Assembly: GCF_030146175.1 (NCBI RefSeq)
Contig: NZ_JASLCE010000049.1
Span: forward strand, 1 to 12,871
Direction: 5' to 3'
DNA length: 12,871 nt
Origin: Flavobacterium sp.
GTDB lineage: Bacteria > Bacteroidota > Bacteroidia > Flavobacteriales > Flavobacteriaceae
Below, in pieces: positions 1 to 6,548 of this stretch; the first letter of the stretch is position 1, and each line of letters starts with the position of its first letter. The position numbers and the translations under genes were made by a program. A model generated the notes under the pieces. The model was not told the DNA's origin, did not search any database, and saw nothing but the letters and a program-made list of their open reading frames with translations.

Positions 1-1
1 G

Positions 2-76
2 TGGGCGATGAGGGGTTCGAACCCCCGACCCCCTCGGTGTAAACGAGGTGCTCTGAACCAGCTGAGCTAATCGCCC
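2..76 (-). tRNA. tRNA-Val (anticodon UAC)
   Basis: Read on the minus strand, the sequence folds as a full cloverleaf. The acceptor stem is GGGCGAT paired with ATCGCCC, with discriminator A at position 2. The D-arm carries AGCTCAGCTGGTTCAGAGC. The anticodon stem is CCTCG/CGAGG around the loop TTTACAC, giving anticodon TAC (valine). The T-arm is GGGGG-TTCGAAC-CCCC. The base after the discriminator is C, but the window ends there, so I cannot tell whether CCA is encoded. It is probably transcribed alone from the promoter at 116-145, with a 5' leader of about 33 bases for RNase P to remove. Confidence 0.97.
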
Positions 77-115
77 TTATGTTTCAACCAACATACTTGT
101 TGCCGATTGCGGGTG

Positions 116-145
116 CAAATATAGACAAGATATCCGACTTTACAA
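116..145 (-). promoter_or_regulatory. Flavobacterial promoter of tRNA-Val
   Basis: On the minus strand a TTG (143-145) is followed after exactly 19 bases by TATATTTG (116-123). This matches the Bacteroidota sigma-ABfr consensus TTG-N17-23-TANNTTTG at every fixed position. Transcription would start around 108-110, leaving a leader of about 33 bases before the tRNA 5' end at 76. Confidence 0.8.
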
Positions 146-228
146 GCCTTTTTTAAAAAAATATTCTTTTTTATTTGTTTTGATGCTGTCGTTATTGCTT
201 CGGCTAACTTATAAAAAGGAGCCATTCG

Positions 229-696
229 CTACTTATCTTCCTCTTTTCCAAGATTTGATATGACTTCAAACAGTTCCTTTCTTGAAATATCCGACTTTAT
301 TTCAATATCAGGAAACATTCCCAAACTGAAAAACGACTGACACTTTTGTACAAAATCCAGGTATTTTTGATCGTCAAGAGCTTCAAAATCCGCAACGGAA
401 TCCGGATATGACTCACTCATCAATATATCGTTAATTTTTTCTGACGGATAATTCGGGTTATTCCACCAATCATCGCCCTGCTCTTCCCAAATGTTGATCA
501 TCCCAAGAAGTTGCAACGGATCTTCCGCATTAAAATCCCGGTTGTCTTTCTTTGCAAAATAGGTTCCGACAGTCCGATCATCGGTATTGTTTGGATATAA
601 GAATAATTCATATCCCTTTCTTTTGATAATCGTTAAAGCCCTATTGTATAAATTGATATGGGCCGTCATTCTTGAAATAACGTGCTTATCCTGCAT
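229..696 (-). CDS. Hypothetical protein, 155 aa, soluble
   Basis: I do not recognise this protein and assign no function. It has no signal peptide or membrane segment and is acidic and rich in aromatic residues. The middle section (residues about 45-90) has features that look conserved: GTYFAKKDNRDF, then DPLQLLGMINIWEEQGDDWW, then a short Asn/Pro stretch. The C-terminal third is predicted helical. Its ATG overlaps the stop of the upstream membrane-protein gene as TAATG, so the two are probably translationally coupled and may work together. An alternative ATG lies nine codons in. No convincing terminator follows before the tRNA promoter. Small soluble proteins paired with membrane proteins can be immunity or envelope-stress factors, but nothing here shows that. 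Confidence 0.8.
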   Translation of the reverse strand: MQDKHVISRMTAHINLYNRALTIIKRKGYELFLYPNNTDDRTVGTYFAKKDNRDFNAEDPLQLLGMINIWEEQGDDWWNNPNYPSEKINDILMSESYPDSVADFEALDDQKYLDFVQKCQSFFSLGMFPDIEIKSDISRKELFEVISNLGKEEDK

Positions 697-1286
697 TATT
701 CAATACTTGAATAATCAGTATTATCTATAACTGTTTCTTCGTTTTCTTTTCTATAAAGAAGTAAAAGTAGTCCTAAAGAAAAAAGCAGACAGCTTAGCAA
801 CATATAAACGCCATTTTTCATTATAAAAAATGAAACACCTATGGCTGGTGCGCCAAGTATAACCATTAATGCCTTTAATGTATGCGTCTTGATAAAATTT
901 GCTGCATGAGCTGCCAATCCAATAAAAAACAAGGATGGGCCGATAATAATAAACGGATACAAAATTGACGGAGTATTGCTGATATGTTCACTTAATTGCA
1001 TTTTGGCAGTATCGTCATCGCCAAAACTCCACATTATAAAGTCAATCGTGCAAAGACCGATATGGGCAATAACGCCTAATGCCGTTAGAAAAGACGCAAA
1101 AGTATTTAATTTGTTTTTCGGAAATACGTTATTAAACGAAAGTAGTAATACCGCTCCAATAAGGTTAAACCAATGTGCAAAATCTATGGGTTTCTGAAAA
1201 AAAGCCAATTTAGCCCCTTGAGAAAACAGTATATAGCTAGCAACAAAGAACAATAATCCGATCAAACAAATACTTTTTGGTTTCAT
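696..1286 (-). CDS. Hypothetical six-helix inner-membrane protein, 196 aa
   Basis: An integral membrane protein with no family I can name. Counting from the ATG at 1284-1286, hydrophobic segments lie at about residues 5-24, 35-53, 61-85, 105-128, 135-152 and 157-178, followed by a charged, acidic tail. A conserved-looking FNLIGAVLLLSFNN segment in helix 2 and a GDDD loop after helix 3 are the only distinctive parts. The frame stays open up to a GTG at 1334, but the extra 16 residues are Ile/Lys-rich and less likely to be translated. The ATG, which begins MKPKSICLIG, gives a normal first helix. The stop codon overlaps the ATG of the next gene (TAATG), so the two form one transcription unit. 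Confidence 0.78.
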   Translation of the reverse strand: MKPKSICLIGLLFFVASYILFSQGAKLAFFQKPIDFAHWFNLIGAVLLLSFNNVFPKNKLNTFASFLTALGVIAHIGLCTIDFIMWSFGDDDTAKMQLSEHISNTPSILYPFIIIGPSLFFIGLAAHAANFIKTHTLKALMVILGAPAIGVSFFIMKNGVYMLLSCLLFSLGLLLLLYRKENEETVIDNTDYSSIE

Positions 1287-1483
1287 ATTTTTTTCTATAA
1301 TGGCAATTATTTTAATCTTAATTAGGGTTGACACTTATATTCTAAACATAATGCTTTGACCTATTTATTTCGTAAAAAAAGAAATAGAGTCGCATTTTGT
1401 AAAAACTCTTTCGCTAATGTAAGTATTTATTGTAAAAAAACACCATAAATAAAATATGATACCCGAAACCCCTTAAACACAAA

Positions 1484-1509
1484 AAACTCCAACATTTCTG
1501 TTGGAGTTT
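1484..1509 (-). terminator. Rho-independent terminator, perfect 11-bp stem
   Basis: AAACTCCAACA (1484-1494) and TGTTGGAGTTT (1499-1509) are perfect complements around a TTTC loop. On the minus strand the stem ends in a run of six T (1486 down to 1481), which fits termination of the small gene that ends at 1555. On the plus strand the trailing sequence is also T-rich, so it may work in both directions. Confidence 0.85.
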
Positions 1510-1554
1510 ATCTTTTATATACGATTCGACTTTACAAGTGTTTTAAAAAAATAA

Positions 1555-1929
1555 TTACTCTTTTTTTACATCTTTTACGACCACCCTGTCGCTATAATTG
1601 ATCACTTCTACTATAATATCGTCATTGTTAGCATTTCTACCTTCAACAATATACAACTTTCCTTTATCCATAGGAACGTTACTTTTTGAGAAATCGACAT
1701 CTCCATGCTGTAAGGTCTTTTTAATATCCTCTAATGATACCCAATTTTCAGCAAATTTTGCCGTGGTTGCATCCGAATACGTAATCGGTTTACTTCTCAG
1801 ATCCTTTAAAACCCTACAGTTCGGCAAATAGCAAAACTCCGTTTTTTTCTCTTTAAAGAAAAATGCCAGGAACATCGATCCCAATAATAAACCAAATAAA
1901 TAATACGCCAGACGGAATTTGAATTTCAT
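1555..1929 (-). CDS. DUF4258-like membrane-anchored protein, 124 aa
   Basis: A small protein with one N-terminal hydrophobic helix (about residues 7-26). It acts either as an uncleaved anchor or as a signal peptide, placing the rest outside the cytoplasm. After the helix comes a CYLPNCRVLKDLRSK motif (Cys33 and Cys38), then a compact alpha/beta domain of about 75 residues ending in strands of the type KLYIVEG, DIIVEVINYS and DRVVVKDV. This resembles from memory the flavobacterial proteins annotated as DUF4258 beside the alanine dehydrogenase gene; the biochemical role is unknown. It has its own promoter just past the alanine dehydrogenase stop and a strong terminator after its own stop, so it can be expressed alone. 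The two cysteines could form a disulfide in the periplasm. Confidence 0.8.
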   Translation of the reverse strand: MKFKFRLAYYLFGLLLGSMFLAFFFKEKKTEFCYLPNCRVLKDLRSKPITYSDATTAKFAENWVSLEDIKKTLQHGDVDFSKSNVPMDKGKLYIVEGRNANNDDIIVEVINYSDRVVVKDVKKE

Positions 1930-1946
1930 AATCTTTTAATTTGCTG

Positions 1947-1977
1947 CAAAAGTACTATTTGTTTAGCGCTATGCCAA
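1947..1977 (-). promoter_or_regulatory. Flavobacterial promoter of the DUF4258-like gene
   Basis: Minus-strand TTG (1975-1977), a 20-base spacer, then TACTTTTG (1947-1954) fit TTG-N17-23-TANNTTTG exactly. The start codon at 1929 lies about 18 bases from the -7 box, giving a leader of only about 10 bases. The element sits entirely between the end of the alanine dehydrogenase gene and this gene. Confidence 0.72.
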
Positions 1978-1987
1978 ACAACAGTTG

Positions 1988-3181
1988 CTAAAAAACAATC
2001 AGATTGATATCGCGGTACGGAATCGAAAACCAATCGGATATGGATCGGTTGGTCAGAATACCGTGATAAAAATAAATCCCATACTTTAGCGAACGATTGC
2101 AACGGATCGCACTTTCCACGCCGCCATCTTCGGCAATTTGCAATAGAAACGGCGTAATAATATTACTAATCGACATCGAAGCCGTTTTGGAATAGCGCGA
2201 TGGTATATTCGGCACACAATAATGCACCACATTATGCTTGATAAAAGTTGGTTTTTCGTGCGTGGTGATTTCTGATGTTTCAAAACAACCACCGGTATCA
2301 ATACTAACATCGATAATAATGGCACCGCGTTTCATATTTTCGACCATCGTTTCCGACACGATAATCGGAGCGCGGTTTTTCCCTTTCATACATCCGATGG
2401 CAACATCGCAACGCATTAAGGATTTTAGTAGTGATTTTTCCTGTATGGTAGACGTAAAGATACGTTGGTTTAAAGTATTTTGCAGTCGGCGTAGTTTGGT
2501 AATCGAATTGTCGAACACTTTTACGCTGGCGCCTAACCCGATTGCTGTTCGCGCCGCATACTCGGCTACAGTTCCCGCACCAAGGATTACGACTTCAGTG
2601 GGACGTACGCCGGTTATATTTCCGAGTAAAAGTCCTTTTCCGAATGATTGGTTGATCATTAACTCTGCTGCGATCAGTACCGATGCGGTACCGGCAATTT
2701 CACTCAGTGATTTTACCGCCGGATACGAGCCGTCTTCATCGCGGATAAATTCAAATGCCAGTGCGGTGACTCTTTTTTCCGCCAAAGCCTCAAAATAGGC
2801 CTTGCGCTGCGTTTTAAGCTGTATTGCCGAAATCACCAGTGTTTGCGGATTCATCATATGGATTTCGTCTATCGTAGGCGGTTCCACTTTTAAAATCATC
2901 GGACAGCTAAAAACCTTTTTACGGTCTTTGGTGATTTCCGCACCCGCCTCGCTATATTCCCGATCCGTAAAACTGGAACTCTCTCCCGCTCCGGCTTCAA
3001 TTAATACGCGATGCCCATGAAATACAAGCGAATTAACCGCATCCGGTGTCAGACATATTCTTCGTTCCTGATAAGAGATCTCTTTGGGTATCCCGATAAA
3101 AAGCTCACCTTTTTGTCTGGCGATTTCTAACTTTTCTTCTTGTGGAAGTAATTGTTGTCTGGTAAATGGGGTCAATGACAT
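1988..3181 (-). CDS. ald: Alanine dehydrogenase-family protein, 397 aa
   Basis: Homologue of NAD-dependent L-alanine dehydrogenase, which interconverts alanine and pyruvate plus ammonia in the cytoplasm. The N-terminal AlaDH/PNT domain shows IGIPKE (residues 29-34), RRICLTP with Arg41, and ILKVEPP with Lys98; these correspond to Arg15 and Lys75 of the Mycobacterium tuberculosis enzyme. The NAD-binding Rossmann motif is VVILGAGT (197-204), ending in Asp224 for the ribose. IDTGGCFETS (294-303) keeps the catalytic Asp (Asp295, equivalent to Asp270). The expected catalytic His (His96 in FTFLHLAA) aligns with ISAIQLKT, giving Gln121. There is also an N-terminal extension of about 25 residues. The frame extends to a TTG at 3193, but the ATG at 3181 matches the family start as I recall it. 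Strong family match; true AlaDH activity is less certain. Confidence 0.9.
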   Translation of the reverse strand: MSLTPFTRQQLLPQEEKLEIARQKGELFIGIPKEISYQERRICLTPDAVNSLVFHGHRVLIEAGAGESSSFTDREYSEAGAEITKDRKKVFSCPMILKVEPPTIDEIHMMNPQTLVISAIQLKTQRKAYFEALAEKRVTALAFEFIRDEDGSYPAVKSLSEIAGTASVLIAAELMINQSFGKGLLLGNITGVRPTEVVILGAGTVAEYAARTAIGLGASVKVFDNSITKLRRLQNTLNQRIFTSTIQEKSLLKSLMRCDVAIGCMKGKNRAPIIVSETMVENMKRGAIIIDVSIDTGGCFETSEITTHEKPTFIKHNVVHYCVPNIPSRYSKTASMSISNIITPFLLQIAEDGGVESAIRCNRSLKYGIYFYHGILTNRSISDWFSIPYRDINLIVF

Positions 3182-3255
3182 GATTTTACGCAATAATTTG
3201 CACTAATGTACAACTTTTTTTGTGATAAATGACTTATTAACAAACGGCTTACGGG

Positions 3256-3666
3256 CTAATTTCGCAGCTCCAGTAATCGCTTGCCTCCCGGTAGTAATTT
3301 TATATGGATGGCGGCGTGATCGATCGGAATCAGATTGGGCGTTTTTTCCGGCCATTCGATAAAACACCAGTCGCCCGAATAGAAGTATTCGTCGATTCCC
3401 ATGTCGTACGCTTCCTCTTCATTATTCAATCGGTACAGGTCGAAATGATAAATGCGTTCCCCGTCGTGGCCTTCGTATTCGTTAACCAATGAAAAAGTCG
3501 GACTACTCGCCATATCCCGCACTCCTAATGCACTGACCAATGCTTTGATCAATGTCGTTTTTCCCACGCCCATTTCGGCGTGAAACGTAACTACTTTTTT
3601 CAGGTTTTGCGACAAGATTTGTCGGGCTACATCCTGGATCTCTTCCAGCGCGAAAGTTCTTTGCAT
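3256..3666 (-). CDS. tsaE: TsaE, tRNA t6A37 biosynthesis ATPase
   Basis: The cytoplasmic ATPase partner of TsaB/TsaD, needed for N6-threonylcarbamoyladenosine at position 37 of tRNAs reading ANN codons. It has the family P-loop HAEMGVGKTTLIKAL, then SSPTFSLVNEY (switch region), HFDLYRL with the Asp that contacts magnesium, a DMGIDEYFY segment, and CFIEWPEK with the family Glu-Trp. At 136 residues it is a normal length. The open frame starts at a TTG (3687) and there is an ATG at 3678. I chose the ATG at 3666 because homologues begin a few residues before the TFALEEI segment, GGAGAG lies just upstream, and a promoter box at 3685-3692 would leave almost no leader for the earlier starts. The alanine dehydrogenase gene follows after 74 bases and may be cotranscribed. 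Confidence 0.95.
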   Translation of the reverse strand: MQRTFALEEIQDVARQILSQNLKKVVTFHAEMGVGKTTLIKALVSALGVRDMASSPTFSLVNEYEGHDGERIYHFDLYRLNNEEEAYDMGIDEYFYSGDWCFIEWPEKTPNLIPIDHAAIHIKLLPGGKRLLELRN

Positions 3667-3684
3667 AGTGCTCTCCATATTGAA

Positions 3685-3692
3685 CAAATATA
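3685..3692 (-). promoter_or_regulatory. Candidate -7 box upstream of tsaE
   Basis: TATATTTG on the minus strand matches TANNTTTG fully and lies 19 bases from the ATG at 3666, similar to the spacing at the DUF4258-like gene. No TTG lies at 17-23 bases upstream; the nearest TTG-containing site is only 11 bases away, so the -33 element is poor. The terminator just upstream means tsaE needs a promoter in this 50-base stretch. Confidence 0.45.
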
Positions 3693-3744
3693 ATTATTTT
3701 ATCCAAATGATATTACATAATTTCTTACATTAAATCGGATCAAA

Positions 3745-3765
3745 AAAGGGCTTTTTTAGCCCTTT
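3745..3765 (-). terminator. Rho-independent terminator of porX
   Basis: AAAGGGCT (3745-3752) and AGCCCTTT (3758-3765) form an 8-bp stem with a 5-base loop, 8 bases past the porX stop. On the minus strand it ends in a T-run (3747 to 3742). Plus-strand T-runs flank it too, so it may be bidirectional. Confidence 0.85.
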
Positions 3766-3772
3766 CTGTTTT

Positions 3773-5326
3773 TTATTTCGGATTAAAAATCAATAGTGGA
3801 ATGATCATCTCCTCTAGCGAGATTCCCCCGTGTTGGTAAGTGTTGCGGTAATAACTCACATAATGGTTATAGTTGTTTACATACGCCAGAAACAGGTCAT
3901 TTTTGGCAAAAATATACGAACTACTCATATTGATCGCCGGCAAACCTATTTTCTTCGGATCTTTTACCGCATATACGTCTTTGTCTTCATAGGTAAGACT
4001 TCGACCGGTTTTATACCGCAGGTTTAAACTTGTATTTTTATCACCAATCACTTTTGACGGGTTTTTACAGTTAATCGTTCCGTGGTCGGTGGTTAAAATC
4101 AACTTAAATCCTAGTTGTTGTGCCTGCTGAATAATTTCCAGTAACGGCGAATTTCGGAACCAGCTCAGCGTTAACGAACGATAGGCTTTATCGTTCGAAG
4201 CCAATTCTTTTACAACATCCATTTCGGTTTTCGCATGGGATAACATATCCACAAAATTATAGACAATCGTGGTCAGATCATTACTTTTTAAGGTCTTGAA
4301 GTTATCCACCAACTTTTTACCGTCTTTAAAATTCGTAATTTTATAGTATTCCTGTTTGATGTCGATGCGCAGTCGTTTTAATTGTTCCGCTAAAAATTCA
4401 CCTTCGAACAGGTTTTTACCGCCTTCGTCCACATCGTTTTTCCAGTATTGCGGATACATTTTTTCCATATCCAAAGGCAATAATCCGGAAAATATCGCAT
4501 TACGGGCATATTGTGTTGCCGTTGGTAAAATCGAATAATAGCTAATCTCTTTTTCCAGTTTATAATGATTGTTCACTACGCTTTCAAAGGCTTTCCATTG
4601 ATCATAACGTAAGTTGTCGATCACCACAAATAATATCGGCGCTTCTTTTTTACGGATTTCCGGCACCACCATTTCTTTAAATAACTGGTGGGACATTATT
4701 GGCGCATCGGCTTTCGGATCAAACCAGTTCTGGTAGTTCTTTTCGATAAATTTGCCGAATTGGGAATTGGCTTCCAGTTTCTGACTTTCCAGAATTTCGA
4801 CCATACTCTGATCTTCGATATTCTCAAGTTCCATTTCCCAGAACACCAAACGTTTGTACAGGTCAATCCAGTCTTCAAAAGAATTTACCATCGCCATATC
4901 CATCGCAATTTTCCGGAATTCCTTCTGGTAATCCAACGTTGTTTTTTCGGAAACCAGACGCGAATGATCCAGATTCTTTTTCAGACTTAACAAAATCTGA
5001 TTCGGATTTACCGGCTTGATCAAGTAATCCGCTATTTTAGATCCAATAGCTTCCTCCATGATGTATTCCTCTTCACTTTTCGTGATCATAATCACCGGTA
5101 CCGCCGATTTTTTCTCTTTAATTTCGGACAACGTCTCCAGTCCGCTTAAACCAGGCATGTTTTCATCCAGAAAAACAATATCGAAATTTTCTTCGTCGAA
5201 TATATCAATCGCATCCTGACCATTGTTACAGGTCGTTACGCTATATCCTTTTTTCTCCAGAAATAATATGTGCGGCTTTAACAAATCAATCTCGTCATCC
5301 ACCCAAAGTATTTTAATCGTGCTCAT
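3773..5326 (-). CDS. porX: PorX, T9SS response regulator with PglZ domain
   Basis: Two-domain response regulator that, in Porphyromonas gingivalis, is activated through the histidine kinase PorY and controls type IX secretion genes with the ECF factor SigP. Residues 1-120 form the receiver: VDDE (9-12), phospho-acceptor Asp54 in FLDENMPG, Thr82 and Lys104. A helical linker (about 125-225) leads to an alkaline phosphatase-superfamily PglZ domain with an apparently complete metal site: Asp237 (VIDNLR), nucleophile candidate Thr271 (LPTATQYAR), Asp360 and His364 (VDMLSH), Asp414-His415 (TTDHG) and His499 (YQHGG). The P. gingivalis protein cleaves oligonucleotides with this domain. At 517 residues it is close to the known 518. 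There is no DNA-binding domain. A terminator follows directly; the PhyH-family gene lies 109 bases upstream on the same strand and may share its transcript. PorY is not in the window. Confidence 0.93.
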   Translation of the reverse strand: MSTIKILWVDDEIDLLKPHILFLEKKGYSVTTCNNGQDAIDIFDEENFDIVFLDENMPGLSGLETLSEIKEKKSAVPVIMITKSEEEYIMEEAIGSKIADYLIKPVNPNQILLSLKKNLDHSRLVSEKTTLDYQKEFRKIAMDMAMVNSFEDWIDLYKRLVFWEMELENIEDQSMVEILESQKLEANSQFGKFIEKNYQNWFDPKADAPIMSHQLFKEMVVPEIRKKEAPILFVVIDNLRYDQWKAFESVVNNHYKLEKEISYYSILPTATQYARNAIFSGLLPLDMEKMYPQYWKNDVDEGGKNLFEGEFLAEQLKRLRIDIKQEYYKITNFKDGKKLVDNFKTLKSNDLTTIVYNFVDMLSHAKTEMDVVKELASNDKAYRSLTLSWFRNSPLLEIIQQAQQLGFKLILTTDHGTINCKNPSKVIGDKNTSLNLRYKTGRSLTYEDKDVYAVKDPKKIGLPAINMSSSYIFAKNDLFLAYVNNYNHYVSYYRNTYQHGGISLEEMIIPLLIFNPK

Positions 5327-5435
5327 ATGTGCTTGGTTTAGTAATTCTACTGCAATTTATTGTTTTAAGAACTCAACGAGGTTAAATTTATTATAAAACT
5401 AATCCCGGTTTATCGTTATTTTTCACGCCTTTTCG

Positions 5436-6344
5436 CTATAACCATTCCGATGCGGTTTCGTATTGCTCCGGAAAATAGGTTAGATATTGTACCATTCGTG
5501 GATTTGTTCCGTGGTTGGCACTCGCACAATGCGGTAAAGCCTGATGCCAGATCACAAAATCGCCTGCTTTTCCGGTAATCGGAATGGCTTTTAAGGTTTG
5601 TAAAGCAACTTCCCGTGGATTCTCCTCTTCTTTTAACCCGGACATCCATTTGCCTATTTCGTTATGAAAACCGGGTACGCAGTGAAAAGCACCATCTTCC
5701 GGCCCGCAATCCGTAAGGTACAACAAGCCCTGTAATCCGAACGGAATTGGTTGTTTCAAGCTGACATCCCAATGCAACGGACTTCCGAGAAAATGATAGG
5801 AATCCGTTTCCGGTGGGTTAAAACTTACTTTATCAATGGTTTTATAAATTTTATCCGTGCCGTATAATTGTTCGTACGCCTTGCGGATACGTGCGGAACT
5901 GCGGTTTTTATTCAGTGCCGGATGATCGCTAAAGGTAAGCATCAAACCTCTTTGTTCTTCATGCTGTCGGTACCAACCATCGCGATCATCTGGCTGTAGT
6001 GCCAGAAAATCCCATATCGCCTCAACCGTTGCTTTACAATCTTCATCCGAGATGGCATTTTGTAAAACGAGATAACCGTTTTCCTGCCAAAACTGTAGAT
6101 CGGCTTCCGATAAAACAGCAGTTGTGATGGTTTCCGACTGAGACATCGTATCGGTATGACGGTTTGCGATCCAATCGTAAAACTGATGCAATTCCGGTTT
6201 TTCAAAATACAGGTAACGCATGACTTCTTCTATTCCGACACCATATCGGTAAAGGGTTTCCAATTCCTGATTCCAACTTTCCGGATTGGCTTTTTCAGGA
6301 TATAAAGCCCGCGTCCAGAGTTGTTCTAAAATCTGATGTTCCAT
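5436..6344 (-). CDS. Phytanoyl-CoA dioxygenase (PhyH) family protein, 302 aa
   Basis: Predicted Fe(II)/2-oxoglutarate-dependent oxygenase of the PhyH family; substrate unknown. From the ATG at 6344, residues 1-70 are an extra helical region without family motifs. The PhyH domain starts near residue 80 (FWQENGYLVLQNAIS). The iron ligands are His191 and Asp193 (PLHWDVS) and His272 in LPHCASAN. Arg283, in the pattern HxxSxN...NPR, would hold 2-oxoglutarate. GLLYLTDCGPEDGAFHCVPG is the usual core strand section. The protein is cytoplasmic, with no signal peptide. The frame opens at a TTG (6368), but that codon lies in the candidate promoter box at 6366-6373. It is transcribed toward porX. Members of this family act on small metabolites, lipids or antibiotics; nothing nearby identifies the substrate. 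Confidence 0.88.
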   Translation of the reverse strand: MEHQILEQLWTRALYPEKANPESWNQELETLYRYGVGIEEVMRYLYFEKPELHQFYDWIANRHTDTMSQSETITTAVLSEADLQFWQENGYLVLQNAISDEDCKATVEAIWDFLALQPDDRDGWYRQHEEQRGLMLTFSDHPALNKNRSSARIRKAYEQLYGTDKIYKTIDKVSFNPPETDSYHFLGSPLHWDVSLKQPIPFGLQGLLYLTDCGPEDGAFHCVPGFHNEIGKWMSGLKEEENPREVALQTLKAIPITGKAGDFVIWHQALPHCASANHGTNPRMVQYLTYFPEQYETASEWL

Positions 6345-6365
6345 AAGGTTTCTAAAAATCGTACT

Positions 6366-6373
6366 CAAAAATA
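6366..6373 (-). promoter_or_regulatory. Candidate -7 box for the PhyH-family gene
   Basis: Minus-strand TATTTTTG fits TANNTTTG fully and lies 22 bases from the ATG at 6344. At the right distance upstream there is only a TTA-rich stretch instead of TTG, so the -33 element is weak or absent. Confidence 0.4.
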
Positions 6374-6485
6374 AAGATTTTTATTACTAATTAACTTTTA
6401 GACCGATACTTTTACACTCAAAATGCACTATTATTTTGATTCTCACAATCCACTTTACAAAGAATTCCGTTTTTATCAGTTGAGA

Positions 6486-6543
6486 CACTTTTGCAAAAAG
6501 AAACACTCCCCTCTTTTTCGTACTAAAAAATGATGTATCTTTA
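6486..6543 (+). promoter_or_regulatory. Candidate promoter region of the metal-efflux operon
   Basis: The divergent 204-base gap between the PhyH-family gene and the efflux operon must hold the operon promoter. Two near matches to TANNTTTG are visible on the plus strand: CACTTTTG (6486-6493), which would leave a leader of about 50 bases, and TATCTTTA (6536-6543), which would give an almost leaderless mRNA starting at the ATG at 6549. Each has one mismatch and neither has a TTG at the proper spacing. I see no clear palindromic operator for a metal sensor, and the rest of the gap shows nothing I can name. Confidence 0.3.
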
Positions 6544-6548
6544 CCGTC

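Noticed and set aside
149..175. AT palindrome (T-run then A-run) upstream of the tRNA promoter as a terminator for the hypothetical pair
   Set aside because: The stem has no G-C pairs and would be unstable; low-complexity AT sequence is common in these gaps.
2..228. Integration site (att) of a mobile element at the tRNA-Val
   Set aside because: No integrase gene and no repeated copy of the tRNA 3' end is visible in the window; the far side of the tRNA lies outside it.
1287..1334. GTG-started N-terminal extension of the six-helix membrane protein
   Set aside because: The added 16 residues are low-complexity Ile/Lys and would place an odd charged stretch before the first helix; the internal ATG gives a normal start.
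2238..2798. Long plus-strand reading frame (186 codons) opposite the alanine dehydrogenase gene
   Set aside because: It lies entirely antisense to a clear conserved gene, its translation shows no domain, and no promoter is evident. It is a codon-use shadow.
6369..6548. Riboswitch or metal-sensor operator upstream of the efflux operon
   Set aside because: I found no strong palindrome and no structured conserved element in this gap, only weak promoter-like boxes.
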